A DNA stretch of 17,148 nt from Candidatus Krumholzibacteriia bacterium (GTDB lineage: Bacteria > Krumholzibacteriota > Krumholzibacteriia > G020349025), in assembly GCA_035649275.1 (NCBI GenBank), contig DASRJW010000102.1:1-17148 (forward strand). Direction: 5' to 3'. Made by a program: the position numbers and the translations under genes. Every line of letters starts with the position of its first letter. Position 1 is the first letter of the stretch. A model generated the notes under the pieces. That model worked only from the letters and a program-made list of their open reading frames with translations, was not told where the DNA came from and did no database searches. Below are positions 9,205 through 15,767 of the stretch, piece after piece.

Positions 9205-10221
9205 CTATTCCTCGTCCTCTTCATCTTCGGCCAGCCGGTCCGGGTGCAGCGGATCTTCGGGATCGAAGAAGAAGTCGCCGAGGCCGAGGGGTCCCCGTGC
9301 CTGGCCCTGCGCCCGCCGGCGCTTGGCGGCCAGCGTCTCCAGTTCCAGGGCTTCCTCGCCGAGGACGCGCAACACCGCCTCGCGCCACGCCGTGTCCTTG
9401 GAGAGCGGGTGCCCTTTCTCCTGGGCCCGGCGCTTCACGGCGTACTGCACGATGTGCGCCCCATCGCGGGGCGAGAAGTCGAGGCCGAGACCGTGGGCCC
9501 GCTGCAGGAAATCCACCGTGAGGTTGATGAGCTCCGGTTCCGCGAAGGGCAAGTGGTACTGCAGGATGGCGATCTCATCTTCCCGATTCGGGAACTGCAC
9601 TTCCAGCGTCGGCTGCAGGCGCGACAGGATGTAGTCCGGGATCTCGAAGGTGGACTCGTCCTCGTTCATGGTGACGCAGGCGCGGAAGTCCGCGTGCGCC
9701 GGCACCATGATGCCGGCGATGATGCTCTCGACGTACCGGCGCTGGTCGAAGAGCGGCGCCAGGGACGCCCAGCTCTTCTCGTTCATGCGGTTGCCCTCGT
9801 CGAGGATGCAGACGCCGCCGCGCACCATGGCGGTCACCAGCGGCGAAGCGTGGTAGACGATGCGGCCAGCCTCGGCGAGCACCGGAGTGATCAGGAGATC
9901 CTCGGGGCGCGTGTCCGCGGTGCACTGGAAGATGTAGAGCTGCTGTTCCCGCTCCCGCGCCGCCGCCATGCCGAGAGTGGTCTTGCCGATTCCCGGCACA
10001 CCTTTGATGCGGGGCACGAGGGGTGCGTCCTCCGCATCCACGACCAGCCAGCAGGCGAGCAACTGGCGCAGGACCTCGTCCTGGCCGATCCACTCCCGCT
10101 GCGTCTCGTCGGGCCGGGCGAGCTGGAAGCGCACGCCATCCTGCTCCGCCCAGCGACCGTCTTGGCTCAGGGCCACCGGACGCGAACGACTGCGCCGCGG
10201 CGGCCGCTTCGCTTCGGCCAC
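9205..10221 (-). CDS. MoxR-type AAA ATPase (AAA_5 class)
   Basis: A 338-residue AAA+ ATPase with Walker A GVPGIGKT (74-81), Walker [10 protein letters not shown] (137-145), a sensor-1 Asn in [10 protein letters not shown] (Asn186) and the arginine finger region [10 protein letters not shown] (Arg201). MoxR-like ATPases act as chaperones that remodel or insert cofactors into partner proteins, which are usually encoded next door. The N-terminus is basic and the C-terminus very acidic (AEDEEDEE). The start is the GTG at 10219-10221, four bases after a perfect AAGGAGG (10226-10232); the frame is open far upstream but those codons are antisense to folP. It is divergent from folP and first in an apparent operon with the 614-residue protein and DUF1844. 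Confidence 0.92.
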   Translation of the reverse strand: MAEAKRPPRRSRSRPVALSQDGRWAEQDGVRFQLARPDETQREWIGQDEVLRQLLACWLVVDAEDAPLVPRIKGVPGIGKTTLGMAAAREREQQLYIFQCTADTRPEDLLITPVLAEAGRIVYHASPLVTAMVRGGVCILDEGNRMNEKSWASLAPLFDQRRYVESIIAGIMVPAHADFRACVTMNEDESTFEIPDYILSRLQPTLEVQFPNREDEIAILQYHLPFAEPELINLTVDFLQRAHGLGLDFSPRDGAHIVQYAVKRRAQEKGHPLSKDTAWREAVLRVLGEEALELETLAAKRRRAQGQARGPLGLGDFFFDPEDPLHPDRLAEDEEDEE

Positions 10222-10258
10222 GGAACCTCCTTGCTGCCGAATGGTATCACGCCTTGCC

Positions 10259-10287
10259 TTGACGCGCCTCGGCACCGGACCTACCGT
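10259..10287 (+). promoter_or_regulatory. candidate promoter for folP-cdaA
   Basis: TTGACG (10259-10264), a 17-base spacer and TACCGT (10282-10287). The -35 matches consensus at five positions, the -10 at three. The predicted transcription start falls at about the folP ATG (10294), and no Shine-Dalgarno precedes that ATG, so a leaderless folP message is possible. The 72-base gap is shared with the divergent ATPase gene, for which I find no convincing promoter. Confidence 0.4.
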
Positions 10288-10293
10288 CGGCGC

Positions 10294-11160
10294 ATGACCC
10301 CCGCGACGCCGAGAGCGTGGCACGTGGGCGCGCGCCGGCTCGTCTGCGGCCGCAGCCCGCTGTTGATGGGCGTCGTCAACGTCACCCCGGACAGCTTCTC
10401 CGACGGCGGCCGCTTCGAGGACGCCGAAGCCGCCGTGCGCCACGGCGTGCAGCTCGTCGAGGACGGCGCCGACCTGCTGGACGTGGGCGGCGAGTCCTCT
10501 CGCCCGGGCGCGGCCCCCGTGCCGCTCGAGACCGAGCTGCAGCGGGTGCTCCCGGTGCTGCAGGGCCTGCGCCGCCGCCTCGAGGTGCCGCTTGCCATCG
10601 ACACCACCAAGGCCGCCGTCGCCCGCGCCGCCCTCGACTGCGGCGCCGACATCGTCAACGACATCAGCGGCCTGCGCTTCGACCCACAGATGCTGCCGCT
10701 CTTGGCCGCTTCCCGTTGCGGCATCGTCCTCATGCACATGCAGGGCACACCCCGGACGATGCAGGTGGCGCCGCGCTACGACGACGTGGTGCTCGAGGTC
10801 CGCGCCTGGCTGGACCAGCGCTGCAACGACCTCAGCGGCGCCGGGATCGCCGCGGAGCGCTTGCTGCTCGATCCGGGCCTCGGCTTCGGCAAGCGCTACG
10901 CCGACAACCTGGCGCTCCTCCGCCACCTCGACGCGCTCCGCGTGCACGAGCGGCCGCTCCTGGTGGGTGCCTCGCGCAAAGCCTTCCTCGGCTGGCTCCT
11001 GGCCGAGCCGGAACCGCTGGCACGTCTGGAGGGCGACCTGGCGGTGAGCGCTTGGTGCCGGCACCATGGGGTGGAATGCTTGCGGGTGCACGACGCCCGC
11101 GCCGCGCGGCGGCTGTTCCGCGTCCTCGAGGCCCTCGAAGGCGGCAGCGCCCTCCCTTGA
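10294..11160 (+). CDS. folP: dihydropteroate synthase
   Basis: FolP condenses p-aminobenzoate with dihydropterin pyrophosphate to give dihydropteroate in folate synthesis; it is the sulfonamide target. The 288-residue TIM barrel shows all expected motifs in order: [41 protein letters not shown] with [41 protein letters not shown], and a closing RVHDA. The ATG at 10294 gives a normal N-terminus. The open frame extends thousands of bases upstream, but that part is antisense to the ATPase and its partner gene. No ribosome site is visible. cdaA follows after 60 bases, a pairing seen in several phyla. Confidence 0.96.
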   Translation: MTPATPRAWHVGARRLVCGRSPLLMGVVNVTPDSFSDGGRFEDAEAAVRHGVQLVEDGADLLDVGGESSRPGAAPVPLETELQRVLPVLQGLRRRLEVPLAIDTTKAAVARAALDCGADIVNDISGLRFDPQMLPLLAASRCGIVLMHMQGTPRTMQVAPRYDDVVLEVRAWLDQRCNDLSGAGIAAERLLLDPGLGFGKRYADNLALLRHLDALRVHERPLLVGASRKAFLGWLLAEPEPLARLEGDLAVSAWCRHHGVECLRVHDARAARRLFRVLEALEGGSALP

Positions 11161-11220
11161 CCCGGGCCGCCGGGGAGCCGAAACTCGCGGCGCTCACCGT
11201 TGCAGACCGGGAGACAGGAC

Positions 11221-11985
11221 ATGACGCGATTCCGCCTCCTCTTCGAGATCCTCGACATCCTCCTGGTGGCTTTTCTCTTCTACCGCGTCTTCTTGCTCGT
11301 CCGCGGCACTCGCGCCGCCCAGATGTTCGTCGGTCTGGCGCTCCTCATGATCACCTCGATCGCCGCCGAGATCCTGGGACTGGAAGCGCTGCACTGGATC
11401 GTCTCCAACCTCGAGACCGTCTGGGTGATCGCCTTCGTCATTCTCTTCCAGCCCGAGCTGCGCCGGGCGCTGGCGGCCTTGGGCCAGAATCCGCTCTTCC
11501 GCAACTTCGTGCGCACCAACGAGGCCGGTCCCATCGGCGAGATCGCCCAGGCGGCGCACCGCCTGGCCGAGCAAGGGCGGGGCGCCCTCATCGTCGTCGA
11601 GCGCGAGGCGGAGTTGCGGGCCATCCAGGAGACCGGGACGCGCATCGAAGCCCGCGTCACCAGCGAGCTCCTGGAAACGATCTTCACCCCGCCCACGCCG
11701 CTCCACGACGGCGCCGTCCTCATCCGCGGCAACCAGCTGGTGGCAGCGGGATGCATCCTCCCGCTGACCACGGATCCGCACCTGGCGGCGACGCTCGGGA
11801 CGCGACACCGTGCCGCCCTCGGCCTCGCCGAGGAGACCGATGCCATCGTCGTGGTGGTGTCCGAGGAAACCCGCAGCCTCTCGCTCGCCCTGGACGGACA
11901 GCTGCGCCTCAACATCGAGCCCACCGCGTTGCGCAGCGAGCTCACCAGCCTCTTCGTGGTGCTGCCGAAGAAAAAGGCCGCCTGA
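11221..11985 (+). CDS. cdaA: membrane-bound diadenylate cyclase CdaA
   Basis: CdaA makes the second messenger c-di-AMP from two ATP. The 254-residue protein has an N-terminal membrane part with about three helices (roughly residues 10-27, 33-50 and 60-78). The DisA_N catalytic domain follows, with LHDGAVLI (DGA at 163-165) and GTRHRAALGLAEETDA (RHR at 195-197), both essential in the family. The ATG at 11221 follows a GGGAGA ribosome site at 11209-11214; an in-frame upstream codon adds only seven residues. It lies 60 bases after folP, so it is probably cotranscribed. The regulator gene cdaR, often adjacent in Firmicutes, is absent. It converges with the STAS gene across a 25-base gap with no evident terminator. 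Confidence 0.95.
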   Translation: MTRFRLLFEILDILLVAFLFYRVFLLVRGTRAAQMFVGLALLMITSIAAEILGLEALHWIVSNLETVWVIAFVILFQPELRRALAALGQNPLFRNFVRTNEAGPIGEIAQAAHRLAEQGRGALIVVEREAELRAIQETGTRIEARVTSELLETIFTPPTPLHDGAVLIRGNQLVAAGCILPLTTDPHLAATLGTRHRAALGLAEETDAIVVVVSEETRSLSLALDGQLRLNIEPTALRSELTSLFVVLPKKKAA

Positions 11986-12010
11986 AGCGTCCGACGCCTG
12001 CAGGGAGACC

Positions 12011-12355
12011 TCAGTCCTCCGCCAGCGCCTTCAGAGCCTCTGCCCGGTTGGGATAGACCACGAAGATGTTGAGCAGCATGAGTGTCAAGAGGACGCTCTG
12101 GATGCGGGACTCGATGTTGCACATACAGAACCGCAGCCCCTTGGTCTTGGCGCTGGCGTGCACCCCGGTGAGCACGCCGATGGCGAGGCTGGTGATGTGC
12201 GAGGTTTTCGCGAGATCCAGAATGGTCTTCTTTTGCCCGTCGTAGATGAGCTTCCGCAGCACGTTCTGCAGCTCGTCCGTTTCCTTGCCGCCCCTGAGCA
12301 TCCCTTCGGGCACGACCACGGCCACCTCGCCGACGCGTTCGACGTGCAAGCTCAT
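12011..12355 (-). CDS. STAS-domain protein (anti-sigma factor antagonist-like)
   Basis: A 114-residue single STAS domain. STAS antagonists such as SpoIIAA bind anti-sigma kinases and are switched by phosphorylation of a Ser in the DSSGLG loop. Here the beginning (VAVVVPEGMLRGGKETDELQ) and the strand KKTILDLAKTSHITSLAIGVL align well, as does the end (NIFVVYPNRAEALKAL). The loop reads T55-S56-L57-A58-I59-G60, so the usual phosphoserine position appears to be Leu57. This may be a constitutive or differently controlled member. The start at 12353-12355 has a strong GGAGGAGG site (12360-12367) four bases upstream. No kinase or phosphatase partner is nearby. Confidence 0.88.
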   Translation of the reverse strand: MSLHVERVGEVAVVVPEGMLRGGKETDELQNVLRKLIYDGQKKTILDLAKTSHITSLAIGVLTGVHASAKTKGLRFCMCNIESRIQSVLLTLMLLNIFVVYPNRAEALKALAED

Positions 12356-12407
12356 CGCGCCTCCTCCGGCTCGGATTGCGAGCAGCGTTCCTCGGGATCT
12401 GCAAGCG

Positions 12408-12436
12408 AGAATACCACGCCTTCCCCACGACGTCAG
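12408..12436 (-). promoter_or_regulatory. candidate promoter for the STAS gene
   Basis: Reading the minus strand, CTGACG (12436-12431), a 17-base spacer and TATTCT (12413-12408), each with four matches to consensus. Transcription would start near 12401, leaving a leader of about 45 bases that includes the strong ribosome site. Confidence 0.42.
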
Positions 12437-12487
12437 GCGGAATCGCAGGCGGGGAGCGCACGCGGGCGACGGCGGCGCTGCATGCCT

Positions 12488-12504
12488 CCCACCCGTTGGG
12501 TGGG
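12488..12504. repeat. perfect GC palindrome in the divergent STAS/secreted-protein gap
   Basis: CCCACCCGTTGGGTGGG forms seven-base arms around a GTT centre. There is no T tract, so it is not an ordinary terminator. Its centre (12496) lies about 62 bases before the transcription start predicted for the downstream operon, a common spacing for an activator site. It may be an operator or a small hairpin; nothing in the sequence decides. Confidence 0.45.
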
Positions 12505-12522
12505 CGCGCCGGGCCCGGCCGA

Positions 12523-12551
12523 TTGACCGGCCGCCGCGGCGGACGTACCAT
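12523..12551 (+). promoter_or_regulatory. candidate promoter for the secreted protein-arsenosugar operon
   Basis: TTGACC (12523-12528, five of six matches), a 17-base spacer and TACCAT (12546-12551, four of six). The predicted start near 12558 gives a leader of about 27 bases with the ribosome site GAAGGA at 12571-12576. Confidence 0.52.
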
Positions 12552-12584
12552 TCATTCGACTTCCGTGACGGAAGGATCGTGTCC

Positions 12585-13301
12585 ATGCGGCACTTCGCTC
12601 TCGCCGTCCTTGCCTCGGGTCTCGTGGCGGCCGGCGCCCTTGCCGACCCGCGCCCGCCAGGGGAGACCATGGCCCTCCCCTGGCACGTGCAAGGCGAGAC
12701 CGCCGGCAACGTCTTCGCACCCATCGACGACGACTTCCTCACCGCCGAGGCGGACAGCGAGACCTACACCAACTCGGACCTGTTCAACTTCCTCTACTGG
12801 AGCCCCGGCGAAGACATCACCTTCGCCGACGACGCGCACCTGCTGTTCGCCGGTAAACTGACGCAGTTCTATTTTTTCTTCGCTCAGCCGGTGCGCACGG
12901 GGACGCGCTTCACCATCGCTTTCTATGCCAATGATCCCGACGATAGCGGCGTCGGACCCCTGCAGGCCGGGCCGTACGAGTTGGGCCCCTACGTCCCGGG
13001 CGCTCACGTCGTGCATTACACCGTACCGGGCAACAAGGTCGTCATCGGGCCCGATGTCTGGTTCGCCGTCACGATCCACAACCCGAGTGCGGGCCTCGCC
13101 CTCGCCAACCCACCGCGCGTCGGCACGACGCACCCGACCTTTTACGACTTCGGCGCGGGCGGCCTCCGGAGCTTCGAAGACGCCCCCGGAAGCTTCTACC
13201 TGCGCATCAAGGTGATCCCCGCGCCGCTGCCGGTGGAGCAGGTCACCTGGTCCGCGGTGAAGGCCCTGTTCCGCTCACCCCATGGAGGGAGAGGCCCATG
13301 A
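12585..13301 (+). CDS. predicted secreted protein of unknown function
   Basis: The 238-residue product has a Sec signal peptide (MRHFALAVLASGLVAAGALA) with probable cleavage after Ala20. The mature part looks all-beta, with aromatic and acidic motifs (SDLFNFLYWSPGEDITFADD, FTIAFYANDPDDSGVGP, VWFAVTIHNP, FYDFGAGG, GSFYLRIKVIP) typical of an extracellular jelly-roll or anchor-type domain. I do not recognise the family. The C-terminus ends with TWSAVKALFR and a short basic tail. ATG 12585 follows GAAGGA; GTG 12579 is an alternative two codons earlier. Its stop overlaps the ATG of the next gene (ATGA, 13298-13301), so it is translated in the same operon as the arsenosugar pair. Confidence 0.8.
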   Translation: MRHFALAVLASGLVAAGALADPRPPGETMALPWHVQGETAGNVFAPIDDDFLTAEADSETYTNSDLFNFLYWSPGEDITFADDAHLLFAGKLTQFYFFFAQPVRTGTRFTIAFYANDPDDSGVGPLQAGPYELGPYVPGAHVVHYTVPGNKVVIGPDVWFAVTIHNPSAGLALANPPRVGTTHPTFYDFGAGGLRSFEDAPGSFYLRIKVIPAPLPVEQVTWSAVKALFRSPHGGRGP

Positions 13302-13630
13302 GCCACTATTACGACGACAAGGACTTGCCGCGCTTTCCGGAGATGGGCACCGAGGCCCCGGAGCTGTGGGAGAAGTTCAGCGCCTGGTACGCCGCCGTCT
13401 TTCGCGAAGGCGCGCTCTCGGAACGCGAGAAGGCCCTCATCGCCCTCGCCGTCGCCCACGCAGTCCAGTGCCCGTACTGCATCGACGCCTACAGCCAGAC
13501 CTGTCTCGAGAAGGGCTCCAATGCCGAGCAGATGACCGAGGCGGTGCACGTGGCGGCGGCGATCCGCGGCGGCTCCTCCCTCGTGCACGGTGTCCAGATG
13601 CGGCACCATGTCGAACGCCTCTCCATGTGA
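13298..13630 (+). CDS. arsenosugar biosynthesis-associated AhpD/CMD-like protein
   Basis: A 110-residue carboxymuconolactone decarboxylase/AhpD-type helical protein. The redox motif CPYC is at 58-61 within AVAHAVQCPYCIDAY, with another Cys at 69. The opening (MSHYYDDKDLPRF, then PELWEKFSAWYAAVF and GALSEREKALIALAVAH) fits the peroxidase-like subfamily encoded next to arsS. In that family it is thought to act with ArsS in forming arsenosugars, but its reaction is not established. The His found two residues after the CxxCxx of classical AhpD is Tyr here. A strong ribosome site GGAGGGA (13284-13290) precedes ATG 13298. The upstream gene overlaps by four bases, and GTG 13627 of the next frame overlaps its stop. 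Confidence 0.88.
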   Translation: MSHYYDDKDLPRFPEMGTEAPELWEKFSAWYAAVFREGALSEREKALIALAVAHAVQCPYCIDAYSQTCLEKGSNAEQMTEAVHVAAAIRGGSSLVHGVQMRHHVERLSM

Positions 13631-13689
13631 GCACGACGGCTCCCGCGCCGGTCTTCGGCCCCGCTGTGAGCGAAAGCAGTGATGCAGCC

Positions 13690-14733
13690 ATGCCGACGAC
13701 GACCTCTCTCCTCCGGCGCTCCCATCCCCTGGCGGACCCGGCGCTGCAGCGCCAGCGCTTGGAGGGCACGCCACTCCGCCGGAACTTCGCCGCCGCCCTG
13801 GATGCGAGCGGCCTGCTGCCGTTCCGCGCCACCAGCATCGACACCCTGCAGATCAACCTGGGCAAGCTCTGCAACCAGACTTGCCGCCACTGCCACGTGG
13901 ACGCGGGACCGGACCGGCGGGAGAGCATGCCGCCGGAAGTCGTGGAAGCTTGCCTCCGCGTCCTCGAGACAGCGGCCATCCCGACGCTGGACATCACCGG
14001 CGGCGCCCCCGAGCTGCACCCCCAGTTCCGTGCCCTCGTGACCCGCGCCCGCGCGCTCGGCCGCCGCGTTCTCGATCGCTGCAACCTCACCGTGCTGCTG
14101 CTCCCCAAGCACGACGACCTTCCGGCCTTCCTGGCGGCGCACCGCGTCGAGGTGATCGCCTCGCTGCCCTCCACCAACGCGCGCCAGACCGACGCGCAGC
14201 GCGGCAGCGGTGTGTACGAAGGGTCCCTGGTGGGTTTGCGGCGCTTGAACGCCGTCGGCTATGGGCGGGATCCGGAGCTGGTGCTCGACCTGATTACCAA
14301 TCCGGTGGGCGCTTTCCTGCCGGCGAACCAGGCCGCCCTCGAAGCGGAATGGAAGCACTGGCTGAAGCAGCACCATGACATCGATTTCAACCATCTCTAC
14401 ACGATCACCAACATGCCCATCAGCCGCTTCCTCGAGTACCTGCTCGACTCGGGCAACTACGAGTCGTACATGGAGCGCCTGGTGAATGCCTACAACCCGC
14501 CCGCCGCCGCCGGCGTCATGTGCCGCAACCTCCTCTCCGTGGGCTGGGACGGCAAGCTCTACGACTGCGACTTCAATCAGATGCTCGAGCTGCCGGTGGA
14601 GGCGGCGGTGCCGACCACCGTCTTCGGCTTCGAAGCCGAGGCTCTCGCTCGCCGCCGCATCGTGATCGGCAACCATTGCTTCGGCTGCACCGCCGGCGGC
14701 GGCTCGAGCTGCGGCGGCGCCACGGTGAGTTGA
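13690..14733 (+). CDS. arsS: arsenosugar biosynthesis radical SAM protein ArsS
   Basis: ArsS is a radical SAM enzyme that builds the 5-deoxyadenosyl-arsenic precursor of arsenosugars from dimethylated arsenic. The cluster motif is C61-x3-C65-x2-C68 (CNQTCRHCHVDAG), followed by LDITGGAPELHPQFR. The C-terminal Cys-rich segment holds NHCFGCTAGGGSSCGGA (Cys330, Cys333, Cys341). Some family members carry selenocysteine, but this one shows only cysteines. ATG 13690 gives 347 residues, a normal length. GTG 13627, overlapping the previous stop as GTGA, would add 21 residues and is a real alternative because no ribosome site precedes the ATG. The methyltransferase gene arsM, which supplies the substrate, is not in the window. 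Confidence 0.93.
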   Translation: MPTTTSLLRRSHPLADPALQRQRLEGTPLRRNFAAALDASGLLPFRATSIDTLQINLGKLCNQTCRHCHVDAGPDRRESMPPEVVEACLRVLETAAIPTLDITGGAPELHPQFRALVTRARALGRRVLDRCNLTVLLLPKHDDLPAFLAAHRVEVIASLPSTNARQTDAQRGSGVYEGSLVGLRRLNAVGYGRDPELVLDLITNPVGAFLPANQAALEAEWKHWLKQHHDIDFNHLYTITNMPISRFLEYLLDSGNYESYMERLVNAYNPPAAAGVMCRNLLSVGWDGKLYDCDFNQMLELPVEAAVPTTVFGFEAEALARRRIVIGNHCFGCTAGGGSSCGGATVS

Positions 14734-14769
14734 TCGCTCCTACGACGCCCACCGCGTTGCGGGGATCCA

Positions 14770-15282
14770 TCAATAGAGACGTTGGATCTTTTGGTCGGCG
14801 GCGCGCAGCAGGGCTTCGGCGCCGCCGGCGCGCAGGTGCACGATTACCTGGACGCGGATGTCCGTGTCCCAGCGCGGCCCGTCGCCTTCGGCCCGGCGGC
14901 CCAGCACGTACGGTTCCAGCACCGCCGCAGGCACGAGCGTGGTTTCGCGCCCTTCGGCCTTCTGCACCACCCACACGCGGTCCGCGTCCAGTGTGGGGTC
15001 GACGGGCAGTGAATCCGTGGCCACCACGCCCAGTAGCGCTTGCAAGGGTCCACCTTGGCATTCCTCGCCTTCGAGGCCGAACGAGGGCATGAAATCGCGG
15101 TACAGATCGGTGCGCAGGGTGTAGGTCCGCGACCCGATCACCACCGTCTGCGGTGCGGTGAGAAGCGAGTCCAGTGGGACTGGGGTGAGCGGCCAATCGG
15201 TGCGGTCGCAGTCTTGGCGGGGCTCGCAGGCCCCGAGGGTCAAGAGCAGGACGAGGATCGCAAGATTTCGAGGAGGACGCAT
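14770..15282 (-). CDS. small predicted lipoprotein of unknown function
   Basis: A 170-residue protein with signal MRPPRNLAILVLLLTLGAC; the lipobox LGAC gives a lipidated Cys19. After a Pro-rich linker, the mature part (PQTVVIGSRTYTLRTDLYRDFMP, DADRVWVVQKAEG, WDTDIRVQVIVHLR) looks like an alpha/beta domain with two internal cysteines (Cys25 and the Cys of EECQGG), perhaps a disulfide. I do not recognise the family. The ATG at 15280-15282 follows GGAGGAAGG (15285-15293). It converges with arsS across 36 bases and has its own candidate promoter. Confidence 0.82.
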   Translation of the reverse strand: MRPPRNLAILVLLLTLGACEPRQDCDRTDWPLTPVPLDSLLTAPQTVVIGSRTYTLRTDLYRDFMPSFGLEGEECQGGPLQALLGVVATDSLPVDPTLDADRVWVVQKAEGRETTLVPAAVLEPYVLGRRAEGDGPRWDTDIRVQVIVHLRAGGAEALLRAADQKIQRLY

Positions 15283-15312
15283 CGCCTTCCTCCACGGGAA
15301 GGTTCAACCTCT

Positions 15313-15340
15313 AAGATAGTTTCCGTGCCCGCGGCGTCAA
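15313..15340 (-). promoter_or_regulatory. candidate promoter for the small lipoprotein gene
   Basis: On the minus strand, TTGACG (15340-15335, five of six matches), a 16-base spacer and TATCTT (15318-15313, four of six) lie in a locally AT-rich patch. Transcription would start near 15306, giving a 24-base leader with the ribosome site. Confidence 0.5.
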
Positions 15341-15630
15341 GCCGGTGGCGCGCCAGAATGACGGCGTGCCGGCACGACGCCCCGCAACGAGGCGTGTGCG
15401 GCAACGCTGTGGCGAAAACTGCAGCGGCGCGGATCGCCGGCCTCTGTGCTGCGAGAGCCAGAAACCCACGCCGTCCCGTAGAGCGACCGCCCCGTTCGGC
15501 CGCCGGACATCCTTGCCCGCCACCGTGGGCGCCACGATCCCGGTCGACTCCGCAGGCTCCTCCCAGCGCTTGCGTGCCGACTGCGCCGCTGCACTCGGCA
15601 CACCAGGCAAGACCCGTCCCAGTCGCCCCC

Positions 15631-15679
15631 GCTTAAGCAAGTCGCTGCGCCGGCGTGACTTTCCCCCGCCTGCTTGAGC
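15631..15679. repeat. imperfect inverted repeat
   Basis: GCTTAAGCAA (15631-15640) pairs with CTGCTTGAGC (15670-15679) with nine of ten positions paired, counting one wobble, around a GC-rich loop of about 29 bases. Confidence 0.5.
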
Positions 15680-15690
15680 CGCACCGGTCG

Positions 15691-15751
15691 CCGTGATGGC
15701 CACTCCCTGTCGTCGGCGACGACAGTCACGGCGATATCTCACGAGGGAGTG
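15691..15751. repeat. nested perfect inverted repeats
   Basis: The core CTGTCGTCGGCGACGACAG (15707-15725) is a perfect palindrome with nine-base arms. Two alternative outer stems surround it: CCGTGA (15691-15696) with TCACGG (15726-15731), and CACTCCC (15701-15707) with GGGAGTG (15745-15751). The two outer stems cannot both form, suggesting either alternative RNA structures or chance in GC-rich DNA. No T run follows, so an intrinsic terminator for the GH113-like gene ending at 15768 is not clearly supported. Confidence 0.55.
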
Positions 15752-15767
15752 AGCGCCCGCCAGGGCC

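Larger units (their letters stand above)
15283..15767. other. 485-base stretch without a convincing gene, rich in inverted repeats
   Basis: No reading frame here has a clear start with ribosome site or a recognisable domain. The best is on the minus strand from GTG 15703 to 15311 (130 residues, containing LSQHRGRRSAP and RRAGTPSFWRATGLTPRA); its composition is more protein-like than the Arg/Ser-rich frames around it, but it has no known motif. The 15283-15340 end holds the lipoprotein ribosome site and promoter. The 15631-15751 end holds several inverted repeats. It may be a decayed mobile-element remnant, a structured RNA or plain spacer. Confidence 0.5.

Noticed and set aside
8041-10293. 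Very long plus-strand open frame running into folP
   Set aside because: It is antisense to the ATPase and 614-residue genes, which have motifs and ribosome sites; its His/Arg/Leu-rich product has no domain. Only the folP part (from 10294) is real.
15337-15729. 130-codon minus-strand frame in the gap
   Set aside because: Arg/Ser-rich product with no motif or ribosome site; not accepted as a gene.
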